From Circinella minor (lineage: Eukaryota > Mucoromycota > Mucoromycetes > Mucorales > Lichtheimiaceae): a DNA stretch of 64,000 nucleotides. Below are positions 15,511 to 29,740 of this stretch, in pieces. Positions within the stretch are counted from its first letter, which is position 1. Every line of letters begins with the position of its first letter. The DNA lies in contig JAEPRB010000029.1 in NCBI GenBank assembly GCA_016758965.1, positions 1-64,000 of the forward strand, given 5' to 3'. The position numbers and the translations under genes were made by a program. The notes beneath the pieces were generated by a model. That model was not told where the DNA came from, ran no database searches, and worked only from the letters and a program-made list of their open reading frames with translations.

Positions 15511-16531
15511 TTAGCGTCTAGAGCCGGCGCATATACACATGACAAGTCTCCATACAACGGCCAGGCCAGCTAAAGCCGCTATACCAATACCACTATTAAT
15601 TTATACAAAATGTTAATGTTTGCGCGGGAAAATTACAATTTCATAATTAAATACCATTTTTAGAAAAAATACTGATTTCCCTTCTCTCACACACACACTC
15701 TCTCTCTTTCTGTCCATGCCTACATTCAGTAATAATCATATTATCTATTTACCTATAGAATAAAGCATCATGTACCACTTTTCCACAGATTGTAGTACAA
15801 CCTTCTACCGCATCATCCGGCAGTTGATCTGGTAGTTCATCACACTTTCCTTCACACTTGCCCTGGATCACAGAAGAAGCCACAATCAGACCGATCCCTG
15901 CAATTAAAAACGCCAAGTTAAGGAGCCAGCAGAAACAATTATAACAAGTACATTCAGGGTTATAGCAACAACAATTACATCCACCACCATCTTCATGTCG
16001 TTTATATTGTTTTGGTTTATAAGCTTCTGCTTCATCTTCAGGCGCAAGCGTGGGACCTCCAGCAGGACGTGGTCGAGTACTAGTGGTATTTTGTACTATA
16101 GGAACATCAGAAGGATCATCGTAATAAGGTCCATGTGAGGCATAGTTACTACCACCGTATTGTTGGTTGTTATAAGCATATCCTCCCGCGCCTGCTCCTG
16201 CTCCTGCCCCATAGCCAACGTCTTGATAATAATGATTATTATTATTCATATTCTTGTGCATTTGCTCTTCACGTTCATGTTGAACATAGTCAGATAACGA
16301 CACAGCTTGTGGATCATTATATTCATCAGGTTTTTTGGGAACACGGTCTTGTAAAGCAACAGGTTGATCAGCTGCCATGGGTTGTTGGTGCATTGGGGTT
16401 TGACTTGCAAAATAAGTCTGATCATAGCCACCTTGTTGGTGCTGTTGAGGTCCAAATGGCGATGGAGGATACTGAGGTTGATGACCTCCAGTGGTAGGAG
16501 GACCGTATTGGTTCGCGTATGGGTCAGCCAT
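15511..16531 (-). CDS. Pro/Gln/Gly-rich membrane protein with a cysteine cluster
   Basis: Two exons (15753-16531 and 15511-15592) join in frame to 286 residues. I chose the start MADPYANQYGPP at 16531. An upstream Met at 16576 would add a hydrophobic leader but fits a 5' untranslated region better. The first 180 residues are disordered, rich in Pro, Gln, Gly, Tyr and Asn. A dense cysteine cluster (GGGCNCCCYNPECTCYNCFC) sits directly before a membrane segment (LNLAFLIAGIGLIVASSVI). A loop with four more cysteines (GKCEGKCDELP, CTTICG) leads to a second membrane segment (IGIAALAGLAVVWRLVMCIC). The topology suggests a hairpin membrane protein whose cytosolic cysteines could be palmitoylated. No family is recognised with confidence. 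Confidence 0.72.
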
Positions 16532-17401
16532 TGTGAAGATTGAAAAAAGTAAAAAAAAAAAAGTTACTAGTTTCAACTCTTTAGCAAGATTAAGTGATGA
16601 AGAGAAAATAGAAAAATAAGAATAAGAAAAAGAACACTAAATAATATTAAGAATCCATATTATTATATTTCAAAACTTAGACTTTGCCTGATTTGGATCG
16701 ACTTGGTTTCATTAAGAAGGATAAAAGGGAGTGCAAAAAGTAGTTGAAAAAAAAAAAGATATATTTTATTTTTTAAATAGACATAACACTAAAATAAACT
16801 ATCTAACACAGAAAGTGGCTTTCGCCACCCTCATATGACATAAATAAGATGCTTGTTTCTATCTATTTTTGCTTTACTTGGGTTGATTTTTTCATATATG
16901 TGTTTGTATTTTACCTATTATCACAGTAACAAAAAATTGAATGAGTATACAAATTTAAACCGTGTACTTTTATAATTGAAAAAGTATAACCACAAAGTAT
17001 ACGTCTTCTTTGACAATATATGTAGACTTTCAGTGAGCAAATCAGAGAAACATAATCACCGAAGAAACATCTCTGTTCCCGTCTCCTCCTCCTTAAACTT
17101 TCATCCTTTTGTCCATTTTATTTTGCAAAGAAAAAATATTCTTGTGAAGTTACTATTAACTAACCTGTAAAAAGTATTTTAAGCAAAAGAGGAAAGAACG
17201 AAAAAAAAATTTTACATTTTAGAATGACTTTAAATATATATTTTTTCTGTTGCTACTGGTGACATAAATATCTCCTATGACTGACTATAAAATTTACAAA
17301 CTAAGTTGCGGTTGCGGTGACAATCTGACAGTCAAGTTTATGCTCTAAAAACAACACGAGTTTATTTGATTTATTATAAAAGCACTGAAAAAAGATGCAG
17401 G
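16532..17401. other. Intergenic spacer
   Basis: This holds the promoter of the Cys-rich protein gene and the 3' flank of URA6. No coding exon is supported. Confidence 0.5.
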
Positions 17402-18470
<1,069 letters not shown>

Positions 18471-19356
18471 ATTTTGTTAAAGTGTACTATAGTAAAAAGA
18501 AGAAAGCACTGATCTTCTTTATTCTCCACGTTGTCTTTTTGTTTTATTCATAATCATCATCACACGATGATACATCCTTTCTTTGTCACACGCAAAATGT
18601 ATCCAAAATTGGATCTCGCGTTTTTTGTAAACATTTGTCCGACCAATAATTAATTTTCAATGGCATGATTGTAACAAATAATATCTGTTTCATAATTCAT
18701 GTGAAATAAAACAGGCACTTGAAATCGTGTGATGCATATGGTTAAGAAAAATGAAGACACGTTAAGTAACAACACCTATAGAAACAATCGATTTTGAGCA
18801 CGAGAAAAATGCATCACATTTAAGTGTCTGTGCGAGGTAATGTGTTGGGGCAGTTGTGTAAGTCGGTTATAGCATACACATTAACAACTTTTATACCAAG
18901 AGTTACATTCTCAATATAAACACCAGTAGTAGTAGCTTGAGATAAAATCACTATATCTAAGTTCAATTAAATATTCATTATGATGACAGATTAATGCCTT
19001 TGATTATTATGTAAATTTTTTTTATTATATATAAATAGTGAAGATCACCCCATGCACATATCCAATTTGTATAATAATTTGTTCCGATGTCAATTTTTTC
19101 TTTGTCATACAAATATTGATACTATTTACCAAGAAGAATCATTAATTTATTTATATTCTCAAATAGTCTGATATATTTTTTTCAATACAGAAAACATGCA
19201 CTGTTATTATTGTATTATGCTCTATTATTAGAGAGGACGCGTTATATATCTATATAAGTACGCTAAAGAATAATTCTACTATATAAAATGTTAGTTTTTG
19301 GTGCATAATAACCAATTTCCGACTTGTCGTCAAGGGGAGATGTTTTTATAGAACTT

Positions 19357-19554
19357 TTACTGACCAGTTAACATGCTACCATTCATCATATCGAGTTCAA
19401 GAATGCTGACATTATGATAATAGTTCACTGTCAATAATTGGCCATTATACCTCCCCATGAAATATGGGCTGTTATCCTGCTTATCAATGGATCGGTACAG
19501 GATTCCCTGATCCGTCAAGTAGACAGGGCAAAGGGCAGGGATTTTGCCAAGCAT
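19357..19554 (-). other. Unrecognised 65-codon ORF, possibly a gene fragment
   Basis: An open frame begins MLGKIPALCPVYLTDQGILY and ends MMNGSMLTGQ. Its composition is balanced and its local GC is higher than the flanks, which is why it is listed. There is no detectable partner exon, no motif and no clear splice sites. It may be a relic exon or chance. Confidence 0.2.
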
Positions 19555-20322
19555 TATTCCCCATCAGTGACGTACGTACTTTTACAAGTGATCATTAAAT
19601 TCTTATTATTGGTTATTGATATTTTTATCTGCTGCGGTCTTTTTTAACCCCTTTATATCATCAAGATATATTTTTATTTATCACACCTAGTGGTATTTGA
19701 TCATACAGCCTGTACCAAGAAGTAATCAAACTATTTTATTAAACTATATTTCTGTAAGTGTAACGCCAGTTACATGTAGTTCTTTTCTTTTCGAATAGCC
19801 AATTATATGCTTATTTGCCACAGATTGGTAATACCGGGTTATTGATACAGAGCTACAGAAACTTTTTCTATTTCCATCATTGTTTTATTTATTGGCTTGC
19901 ACTAATGTTCGTCAACTATGGCATGTAGTAATTAAAGTCCAGTTGCTCGTTGTTATTATTAATGCTACTGCTGTTTGATTTGAACGGCTCTATAATAATT
20001 CTCTTCGTATTTAACATCATCACACATTAAGCACGTGTAATACATATTTGCGTATTCTAGGTTTGATGTTTATTTTCCGCCCGTTACTGTGAATTACTAT
20101 GATACCATTGCAATTCCCGTACACCAGAAATTATTAGATATATACAAAAACATTTTTTTTAAAATAACATATATCTAATAGTAATTATAATACAAAAGAT
20201 ATAGCTAATAATTAAAATAAACGTTATTAAAGCGCTAATTTTTTTTGCCCTGTTACTCTAAACTGTACAATAACGAAAAAAAGTACCAAGTGTAATATAA
20301 ACACCATTAGTTACTTTTAAAT

Positions 20323-20616
20323 ATGAAAAGGTACTATCGTAATTTCCCAGTTACTGTACATCGTAATAAGTATGCAGTCTATATAAGTATGGGAAATAAT
20401 GACATGTTTTGGTTCAGTATGCTTAGATTGGAAGTGGCTACATGTAAAGCGGAGGGTTCGCTGTTGATAGACGGAGTATTCTATTTGGAAACATCATCAG
20501 GTGATTATGAGCCCATCTCTACTTTCACTTACATTATAAATAACAGAGGATTTCTCATTAGTTCACACACATTAATTCTTTCCCAATTGGAAAACATGTA
20601 CATAAGAGATAAATAA
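20323..20616 (+). other. Unrecognised 97-codon ORF
   Basis: An ATG-initiated frame with a balanced composition, starting MKRYYRNFPVTVHRNKYAVY and containing EGSLLIDGVFYLETSSGDYE. It is preceded by an AT-rich region with no distinct promoter. No motif or family is recognised, so it could be a small lineage-specific gene, a relic or chance. Confidence 0.25.
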
Positions 20617-22429
20617 AGCTTTTTTGATAATGGTCTGGGAAATAACACCGAATTGAAAAAATAGTGTTTTAGAAACTGGTAACAGAAATATAAAATTATT
20701 TCTGTCTTCAACGGGAACCAATCTAAAGCGATTTATTAACGATCAGTAGACTGCTGTAGGTTTACGTATTTGTTACATTTTATTAATATTATTATTTATT
20801 CCCACCAAAGTATCCTTTTTTCGTGTATGGTCCCAATAATAACTTACTATATATAACTGCTTTAGTCATTATATATCTGCATCTAATAATACAAGTATAC
20901 ATTATTAAAACAAAAATTACAGCTGTCTCTTTCTATATATTGATTCAAATGTTTGTATTATATAATTTGCTAATCGAACGAGGGTTTTTATCAACATTCC
21001 CCCCCTAAGCTAAAAGTACTAAAGCCGTTGGTAGAATATCCATTTATCAAAAAGATGTGAATTTAGCTCTATATTTATATTTATACAAATCACTCACCAT
21101 ATTCTATATAAATTACATCTCCTTGTCGTATGTAACATTAATTTTTTAAGTATTTGACAGATGTATTACAGACACATACAATTATAATACAGTACGTATG
21201 ACTGTGCACGACTGTTTTCTTGATATAAGAATTAAAATACAATACGTACCAAGTAATATCATTTTTCTCTTTTTGAAGTACGTATCGAAGAACAAATTAC
21301 CCCAAAATAAGAAAAACTTTTTATGCATAAGTCTTTCCAAGTCTTTGATTTCTGTCTAGGAATTAATAGAATAAACGACGTTGTATAATCAGAAAGGTTT
21401 GTTATATTAATTCAAAAATAGTATTTACATACAAATGAAAATCATATATTTTTTTACACGAAAAGCGCGTTCCGAATGATGCGCAAGCTTACCAAAAATT
21501 GAAATGTTTGATGCATGATGACGAATTAAAAAAATTAATAGACATTACACAAATGATAACCGTACAGGGTTTACAAGTAATAAACCCCTCGCTTTCATGT
21601 GACGAATTACTCCCCCCCCCCCACAAACTCTCATCCTTGAGGCTGAGACAGGGAATCCTGACAATTTCTATACCCGATCCTTTTTTTTTTGTTGTCATCA
21701 GACCCTGGCTATTTCTCTTCCTTTCATAAATTGACAGGTAGTACGTTTAAGTTTAAATTGACAAGCATTATTACAAATTTGGTAAACAGAAAGCAAAATA
21801 ATATTTTGTTTTCGAAAAAGGTGGATCGGTTCCTCTATTTTTGTTTTCCTTCCCAGCCATTTTGTTTTGTGGTTTACGTAGAATGAATGATTTTGCCAAA
21901 ATGTTACCTACCACGTTTTTTTTATTATACCAATAAAAATAAACGGAAATGAAAAAGACGCTTTTCTTGTTATGTAAAGATCATTATTTATGTGCGTTAC
22001 TATAATTGCCATCGTCTGTAACAACATGATAAAATTGTTGCCACCACGATAACAAGATCATATTATTATCAAAGAAACGGATAGAGCAGAAAAGAAAGAT
22101 TATTAAGCATTTTAATTGAAAAAAAAAATATGTCATATAAGTTTGAATTATTAAAACGTTTGTTGTTTAAATGAAGAAAAAAAATGAAGTCATAAATGAA
22201 AAGTTATGTAAACCTGATAATAAAATCATAAATAAAAAATGATTTACTATATAAAATATATAGCAATATGCAATATGCAAAAGGAGAAAGGGGAAAAACA
22301 TCTATATATACAAAAATGTGAAATAATTTATAGTCCTGCTTCTTGGTTACTTGGTGTTATTATGTGGTTGGGGGAGAAAACAATGGTAACTTCAAAGATT
22401 CGCTGAGTTCAACCAACCGCATTAGCCAC

Positions 22430-23002
22430 TTATCGAAAACCGTAGTACAATGGGTGAGGGTGATTACTATAATTACTAGTGAAAAAGTGATCAACAGAAC
22501 AAAAAAAAAAAAATAGCAATATTAATCCATCTGTACACATACACATAACATGCGTATTTACCCAACCTTTCCATTTCTTTTTTCAAATAGTATATATTAA
22601 AAAGACTTACTTTACTGATGATGGATGAGAGTTGTACAAATACTGACTACCCATATTAAAATAAGGAGAATGATTCATTGATAGCGTAGGGGATGAAAGA
22701 GAATATAACCCTTGATAGTGGCGCTGTTGCTGCTGCTGATATTGTAACTGCTGCTGTTGTTGATGTAAATGTTGTTGTTGTTGCTGTAGTTGCTGCAATT
22801 GTTGCTGTTGTTGATTCAAATAGAGCTGATTATTATACCAATTATTATTGGCAATCTGTTGCTGCTGTTGTTGTTGATGGTTTATATTACCATTATGATG
22901 ATGAGGAACCCACTGTCCGTGATGACGCGAAAGAGCCAACGGAGCTCCGTTTGTTCCATAAGTTGAAGTAGCGTAATCAAAATGACTTGGTTGATTGCCC
23001 AT
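22430..23002 (-). CDS. Gln/Asn-rich low-complexity protein with N-myristoylation signal
   Basis: The main exon runs leftward from MGNQPSHFDYATSTYG at 23002 to about 22609, ending in a good GTAAGT donor. A second exon near 22430-22480 fits the phase and would end ...HPHPLYYGFR, giving about 150 residues. More than a third of the protein is Gln or Asn, in long CAG/CAA-coded runs between residues 40 and 115, with His and Tyr interspersed. This is a prion-like composition. Gly2 followed by NQPS matches the N-myristoyltransferase consensus, which favours this start over the upstream Met at 23098. Function is unknown. The end is uncertain, because another frame over the second exon reads VFDKWLMRLVELSESLKL. 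Confidence 0.55.
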
Positions 23003-23347
23003 AATAATAATACAATTGAAAATTAAAAAGAAACTGTTGTTGTTATTATTGTTTGTTGCTATACGTGAGACTAAAGACGAAATGTTTTGATAGATCAAAA
23101 GAGAAAAGAAAAACTAATAATCGTCTGAATTGTGATTTCTTTTATACCAAAAAAAATCGAAAATGACAACTTCTATAATGAGTCAGTGATATGACAGTTC
23201 AATACAATTAACTACACACTGGCAACAACAACAAAAACAAAATGAGCGAAGAGGGTAATAAGAGACAACCTTCATCATGTGATGATAATGTATATCACAA
23301 GGTGTATACAAATGGCGCGATTCTATATTAATTTATTCTTTTGACTA

Positions 23348-24971
23348 TCAGGTTAATCGAGGATTAATCCATTGGGCAAGTTCTTCCACAATCTTTTCAT
23401 TTTCAGAGTTTATCAATCCGGGTACATTTGCATTAATCTTTTCCACGGCTGCTTCAACTGCATTTTTTGAATAACGGCAATCTATTTAATAAAGTTATAT
23501 ATATATATATATATATATATATAATGTTCATTATTAATATATTCATTATCATTCAGTCCACTGTTATTTTTAAATGTATTATTTATTGTTCTTACCTCTT
23601 AAAGCGTTTGAAATTGCCGAAAGAATGGTAACTTCGTGTGCGCCAGTGGCATTTGGAGATGAAAAATCAGCTTCAGTGATGATCCCATGTCTTGAACGGA
23701 CGAAGCCATTCTTTTTAGATATAAAAAGAGTATAGTTGATCAGAACATAAATAGGAGGTAGGATAATAACAACGCCACTTAGCATGAGTTAAGTGTTTAA
23801 CTTTTTTTCAACCCCTTTCTACGTACCACATGTCCCCAACTAAATTCTTTTTCGATTTCATTGGTGAATTCAGGTGTTTGACCGTATATCCAATCCCATG
23901 TTTGCAACTCCTCTGCCATCTCCCGAGCACGTTGTGGAAGCACATGGGATTCATTAAAAACTATTGGCTTCTTTTTTTAAATCCAAGAAGAGAATGAAAT
24001 AATGAGAATTTCATCAATCAATCATCCACACATACCACATTATTTGTCTATTTGTTGTCGATCAACCTTAAATAGCAACTTTTCCTTTTTTTTTTATCAT
24101 TATTTACCTCAAGCTCTTGTCCATCATTATAGTCTCGAATAAACTCATATAGTACTGATTCACAAAATTGTTGATGGTCGATTGTGTAAGAATAATTTCG
24201 TAAATTTGTTACTGGAGATGGTACAGATTCTACACCTTTCGAATTAATATTGGATATTTTGTTCTTTTTTGATAAACAACCTTTCAGAGTGGTGGTATCA
24301 GCATCAAGAAGCATAGTTCCATGATGATAAGCTCTTTTGTTGATAATCTTATATGCACTGCCGGATACTTTAAAACCATCGACGGCAATGTCATGTCGGT
24401 CATTGACGTAGGCGGGAATATCCAGTTCCAGGAGTGCTCTCGAGACCAGCTCAGCATTAGTTTTACGTGAAAATTCCTCTCGTGGCATGAAAATAGTATA
24501 AATCGAGTTACCCATATCCTATTAAAAGTTACAGTTAAAAAAAGAACAATGAAAATTGAACGGGTGGTTGTTATTGGTGAGTTCCTCATTTTTTTCTTAT
24601 TATATTTCTTATTATTTTCTTTCTTCTCTCACATGGTAAACCGCACCACCTCCTGATCGTCTTCGAACAAGCAGAATATTGTTGTCTTGCATATATCCTA
24701 AATTACATTCAAGGAAAGGATTTTGATTTCTTCCAATGACAACACAAGGCTTATTTCGCCATAAATACAAAATATATTTTTCAGGATCAGTATCACGTAA
24801 TAACCATTCTTCAATACCTAGGTTAATATAAGGATTGTTGATGGTTGAAATGTAACATTCTACTTTAGAAGAATAGAAACGCGATGCATGTAAAATTGTA
24901 CGTTGTCGTAGTTGCAGAGTTGAAATGGAACGAGTACGTAAAATGTTACTAAATGACTTGATGATTGTCAT
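23348..24971 (-). CDS. AIM22: Lipoate-protein ligase A family enzyme (mitochondrial)
   Basis: Five exons (24633-24971, 24108-24518, 23827-23970, 23596-23710, 23348-23481) join in frame to 380 residues. The family attaches or transfers lipoate to lysines of 2-oxoacid dehydrogenase complexes and the glycine cleavage H protein. The N-terminus is rich in Arg, Ser and Thr with few acids, like a mitochondrial presequence. Diagnostic blocks are NLGIEEWLLRD, VVIGRNQNPFLECN, the lipoyl-AMP binding RRRSGGGAVYHD, then DGFKVSGSAYKI and AYHHGTMLLDAD. The C-terminal domain contains TWDWIYGQTPEF, which is typical of full-length ligases. A 29-base AT repeat lies in the last intron. Confidence 0.92.
23496..23524. 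repeat. AT dinucleotide microsatellite in an intron
   Basis: About fourteen AT units inside the last intron of the lipoate ligase gene. Confidence 0.9.
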
Positions 24972-26688
24972 TTTCTACTTTTATTTTATCCTATAGTGTA
25001 TCATAGTAACATCATTTTTGTCAGTTACAGATAAATTCAAAGCCACTGGGGGATTGAATACCATTGAGTTGTAAAAATATAGATCCGCATGAAAATGCAT
25101 CAATTGTTGCTATCGATGCTATTAATTATAAAAGGAACATATTACACACTGAATAAGACAGCTACGGTCTCTTATTTTTCGCAATGAGAATGAGGCATAG
25201 TATAAATTTGATAATAGCACTTAAAAAAGTGAACCTTTGCTATGCCATTTTATTTATCTTATGAAAATCAACACATGAAAATATTAGTTAATCAATCGAA
25301 TAAAAAAAAATGTTTTGAATAAAGAAAATTCATCTATAAAATAGCCTATCACATTAAAATTCCAAGCAAATAATTTTCTTGTTTTAAATTAAATGAAGTA
25401 ATAAACCTACGTAGAACTGTAATACAAGAAAAAACTGAAGTATATTATAATGGAAAGAAAACTATAAATATTCTAAATTATAATGTCTTCACAAGATGGT
25501 TGTAGACAAACTTTGTTAGCTTTAAATTTTATATAATCACGCTCATTATTAGGGAAACAGTGTTTTTTTTTTATATTATTTATTAGCTGAAAAGAAGGAG
25601 GAGATCGTCGGCAATTCTCGGTCTACAAGAGATATTGCCCTTCAGCCACCTTGAACTATATCACTAAACTTTTTTTTTCTCGCGTTGAGCGGCCCTTTTT
25701 GTTCCATTGGCCAGCATAAACAAAAAGAATAACTAAAAAAATAGTGATTGTCTTAAAAAAATTTTAGACACAAGAATAAAGATAGTATTTACTTGTCAGA
25801 TAATATGGTACTCTTTTCTATCGAGAACAATGACAGAAAAAAGGTAATAATAACAATGAATTGAGTGCATAAAACTTTTCAAGACAGGAACAACATCAAT
25901 GATTGTGTCACAACTAAACTTAAATAAGTCATTATTTATAATATAAAATAAGAATTATGTATATAAAGTAGAGAGTTCTTACTTTATTTTATTTTAAATT
26001 GAAAGTTTTATTTTAAAAAATACAGTTTTTCTTTATCAGATCAAATACATCAAGCCAATTGTGTAACGCATCCCACCCGATAAAAAAAAATGTAATACGG
26101 AGATGAATTAAATCCCAATAAATGCCTGGGGAATTTGAGTCTGGTGAAATTTCCGGGTAACACCACCACCACTCCTGCTGACAACGAAAAGTAAAAAAGA
26201 ACAAGAAAAGGAAAGATCTATCGGCAACTATGACCATGGTGAAACTGTTTTTTTTTTTTCTTTTAAAAATTTATTATGCTTATTAATACTCGATGAAAAT
26301 TGGGAGAAATTGAAGAGAAGAAGTTAAAAGAAAAGTCGGGGAATATCATCATTTTATGTAGGACAAATACATATAAAAAGATTCTCATGCAAAATTCACA
26401 AACAAATTTTATTCGCGTTTTTATCAAGTCGAGCGAGAATAAATGGCCTGATACTAAAGGTACAGATAATTAAACAACTTACAATTGAATTTTATAATGT
26501 TCTACGTAATATAGCCTCATAGCGGCTCCAATGAGGAAGTATGACAAAGAACTTCTAGATAAGTTGCTTTAAACCAGAAAAACTATATAAAAAAAAGTAG
26601 CATCTATTGTATAAATTATCTATTATACTTTCCAAATCTCGTGGCAACTTTCTTTATCTATCCTCCGATTTAAAAGAACAATGGAAAC

Positions 26689-26721
<33 letters not shown>

Positions 26722-27483
26722 TTTTGCTTTTAGCTCAACTAAACTTTAATGTATAAGATATAATATGTCTGGAACAAAAAGAAAAGCAGAAAAAGAGTCT
26801 ATATTTATCCTGACTGGGAACAATTGTATAAAGAGTATAAACCAGATTTATCGCGGCAAGTCGCAAGAAACCAAGAATTGTATGTCCTTCATTAAATACC
26901 TGGTTTCACAGTTATATAAAAAAAAAGTTGACCCTGATCAGGTTACACTTTCTGCAACAACACATTATTTTATTATTTTAACTAACGAAAGATTTTGTAA
27001 GATTTGAGTCTAAGTAAAACACTTGGCCACATTAACATTGACATAGTTCGCATACACAGTGCATTAGAAAACCTTTAGATGTAGTGAATTCTTTTTATAA
27101 TTGTTTTCTAAATAAACAATAGTGATTATGAGCACGGCCGCGACATGTAAATGTCGAGTGATATTGAAGATGCCTCTTTTTGTTTATTTTCAAACCTGGT
27201 AATACAATTTGTCTCACTTGTCTGCAAATGTTGCGCATGAGCACCGATGATGGAAGTACAAGAAAAGGATCTGATAAAGTTATTTGAAACGGCGCAATAA
27301 AATAAAATAAAAATAAAATCGTTAAAATCGAGGATTCTCTTTTTTTCCCTTTGCTGCAAAGGTCTATACGAAACCTCCCAACTCTTTATTTTTACTTTAA
27401 GGTATACATGATATAACCTTAGCTTTTCTTGAAATACTTTAGTATCTAAACAAACCTCAATCGATACTTTATTTAACAAATAG
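24972..27483. other. Intergenic DNA of 2.5 kb
   Basis: No gene is recognised. It holds the lipoate ligase promoter at the left and the siderophore transporter promoter at the right. A 30-base A run lies at 26690-26719. Open frames at 26013-26237 (minus) and 26765-27007 (plus) lack motifs and good partner exons. Confidence 0.5.
26690..26719. repeat. Poly-A tract of 30 bases
   Basis: Uninterrupted run of A on the plus strand. It could be the scar of a retroposed sequence, but no recognisable body lies to its left. Confidence 0.85.
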
Positions 27484-29740
27484 ATGGTGGATAGTAAAGA
27501 AGAGGTATCTGAAAAGATCTCATACACAGAAGAAACTCACGAAAAACGTGATTTTGCGATCGAAGAGCAGGCCATCGATCACAAGCTCGTTGTGGGTAAA
27601 GTCGATATTCACTCTGGAGACAAGTTAACGACCGAAGTCCACGATGCTCAACTTTCTAAGGGTGTCGCCAAAGTTGAAGTAATGCATTTTTCTGCTTTTC
27701 TTTGTATCTCGACTTTATTGTATGAAACAAACAAATATAACTAATGATACCAATTTGCATAAAAAAATAGGCTGCTCAAGCTGTCTGGGGCAGAAAGGGT
27801 TATTTTATTCTACTATTCGGTATTCTTTTGGTGTATTACATTTACTCTCTCGATGGTACAACTACTTTCCAATACATGGCCATTGCAACATCGAGCTTTG
27901 GACAGCATTCAATGTTAGGAACTGTATCAACAGCTGGGGCTATCATTATTTCTGTTGGCAAACCATTCTATGCTAAATTAGCCGATTACGTCGGTCGTGC
28001 TGAAATTTTGTAAGATATCATTATTATTTAATTCTGTTATTACTCCTACAGAAGTTAACTTACTGATTTTACCGTTTTTTTTTTTCATTTTTTCACTCAT
28101 AGCATCATTACATGTGTTTTCTATATGATTGGTTATATTCTTTATGCGGCATCTACTTCTGTGGGACATATCGCCGGTGGGCAAGTGATTTATTCATTTG
28201 GCTATACTGGTCTACAGGTACAACACTAGCTCTTGAAAAAGACCATATATACTATCTTCGAAAAATAACATGTTATATTTTTCAAATAATTTATACGTAG
28301 ATTGTCACTTCTATTGTTCTGGCCGATGTGACCACCTTGAGATATCGTGCATTTGCTGCTGGTGTCATGAACATTCCTTGGATTCTTAATACCTTTGTAG
28401 GTTCCTTAATCGCAGACAGTATACTTACTCGCGGTGCCTGGCGATGGGGCTATGGTATGTTTGTCATCATGTTCCCTATCTGCTTGATTCCAGTTACTGG
28501 CTCTCTTATCTACGGTCAATGGAAGGCAAAGAAAAACAACATTTTAGAAATTCTGCCCAATCCAGACAAAGATCTTTTCAAGAATCCGATCAAAGCAATT
28601 ACTACTGCTACCAAGGAAATGGATGTAAATATTCTTCTCCATATCTTTTGATTACCATATTGTTTTTACTTCTTGAATTATGTTTACTTATTAACTGTCT
28701 GTCGTCATGTCTTCTTACAGTTCCCCGGTTTAATCCTCATTGCTGCTGCTCTTGCACTTATTCTTCTTCCACTTAGTCTTGCACCTAAAGCTGCCAACGG
28801 CTGGCAAACACCTTCAATGATTGCCATGATTGTTGTTGGTGGTGTGCTTTTGTTCACCTTTTGCGGCTGGGAACTTTACTTTGCCGAAAAATTCGGATTC
28901 GCTCCTATTGCTCCTCTTCGCTTTTTCAAGAACGGTAATATTGCTGGTTCCGTCCTCATTAACTTTCTTGATTTTGTCTCTTTCTACTTACAATTCGTAT
29001 ACCAGTCTTCATTTATTATGGTGGTCAAATCTGACTGGACATACTTTGAATTGAACTTGTTTGCTAATATTCAAACTGTCGCATTATGTCTCTTCGGTTT
29101 GTTATCCGGTGTCATTTTGCTTTATTGGCGTCGACCCAAGTACTTGATGATCATTGGTCTTTGTATTCGTCTTCTTGGTGTTGGTCTTATGATTAGGGCA
29201 CGTGGTGCTTTGGGTTCAACTGCTGAACTTGTTTGGTGTCAACTTTTACAAGGTTGGGGTGGTGGTTTTGCTTCTACTATTTCTGGTGTCATGGCTCAAG
29301 CTATGGTTCCTCACACTGATATGGCCGTTGTTACTGCTTTAGTACTTTTGCTTGCTGAAATTGGTAATGCTTTGGGTAGTGCTATTGCTGCTGCTGTTTG
29401 GACTAATCAAATGCCTGCTCATCTTGCTGCCAACGTACCTTCTGATAATGCTACTTTAATCGCTGAACTTTATGGTGACATTACTAAAATTACAGCTTAT
29501 GCTGGTGATGATCCTATCCGTCTTGGTGCTATTCAAGCTTACTCTGAAGTCATGAAAAACCTTTGTATTGGTGCTACTGTTGTTGCCATTTTCCCTCCAC
29601 TTATTGCTTACTTTTTCCTTACCGATGTTAAATTAGATGACAAACAAAATCACTTTGATAACCGTGATCTTACTGGTCGTAAAACTGATGATACCATTAA
29701 GAAAGAACAAGAAGAAAAGACTGGCGTCACTTCTGCATAA
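27484..29740 (+). CDS. SIT1: Siderophore-iron transporter, MFS family
   Basis: Five exons (27484-27678, 27771-28009, 28103-28217, 28301-28624, 28721-29740) give 630 residues, the size of the 14-TM Arn/Sit siderophore transporters. These plasma membrane proton symporters take up ferric chelates such as ferrioxamine. An acidic N-terminal tail of about 65 residues precedes the first membrane segment (YFILLFGILLVYYIYSLDG). The MFS loop motif between TM2 and TM3 reads KLADYVGRAEIF. TLRYRAFAAGVMNIPWILNTF and QGWGGGFASTISGVMAQAMV match the family. The tail is charged (RKTDDTIKKEQEEKTG). The exact ligand cannot be told from sequence. Codon use in the last exon is strongly biased toward GCT/GGT/CTT, suggesting high expression. 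Confidence 0.92.

Larger units (their letters stand above)
18471..22429. other. Gene desert of about 4 kb with unrecognised ORF scraps
   Basis: No gene is recognised. Two stretches have more protein-like codon composition than the surroundings: 19357-19554 on the minus strand and 20323-20616 on the plus strand, listed separately. A C run lies near 21612-21621. The remainder is AT-rich with polypyrimidine and poly-A tracts. Confidence 0.5.

Noticed and set aside
22693..22971. Plus-strand Val/Ala-rich frame
   Set aside because: Antisense reading of the CAG/CAA repeats in the Q-rich gene.
26013..26237. Minus-strand 74-codon frame with Trp-rich segment
   Set aside because: No homology recognised, no partner exon, and flanks are noncoding in character.
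26765..27007. Plus-strand 80-codon frame starting MSGTKRKAEKES
   Set aside because: It starts plausibly but has no motif, no splice partner and an AT-driven composition; not strong enough to call.
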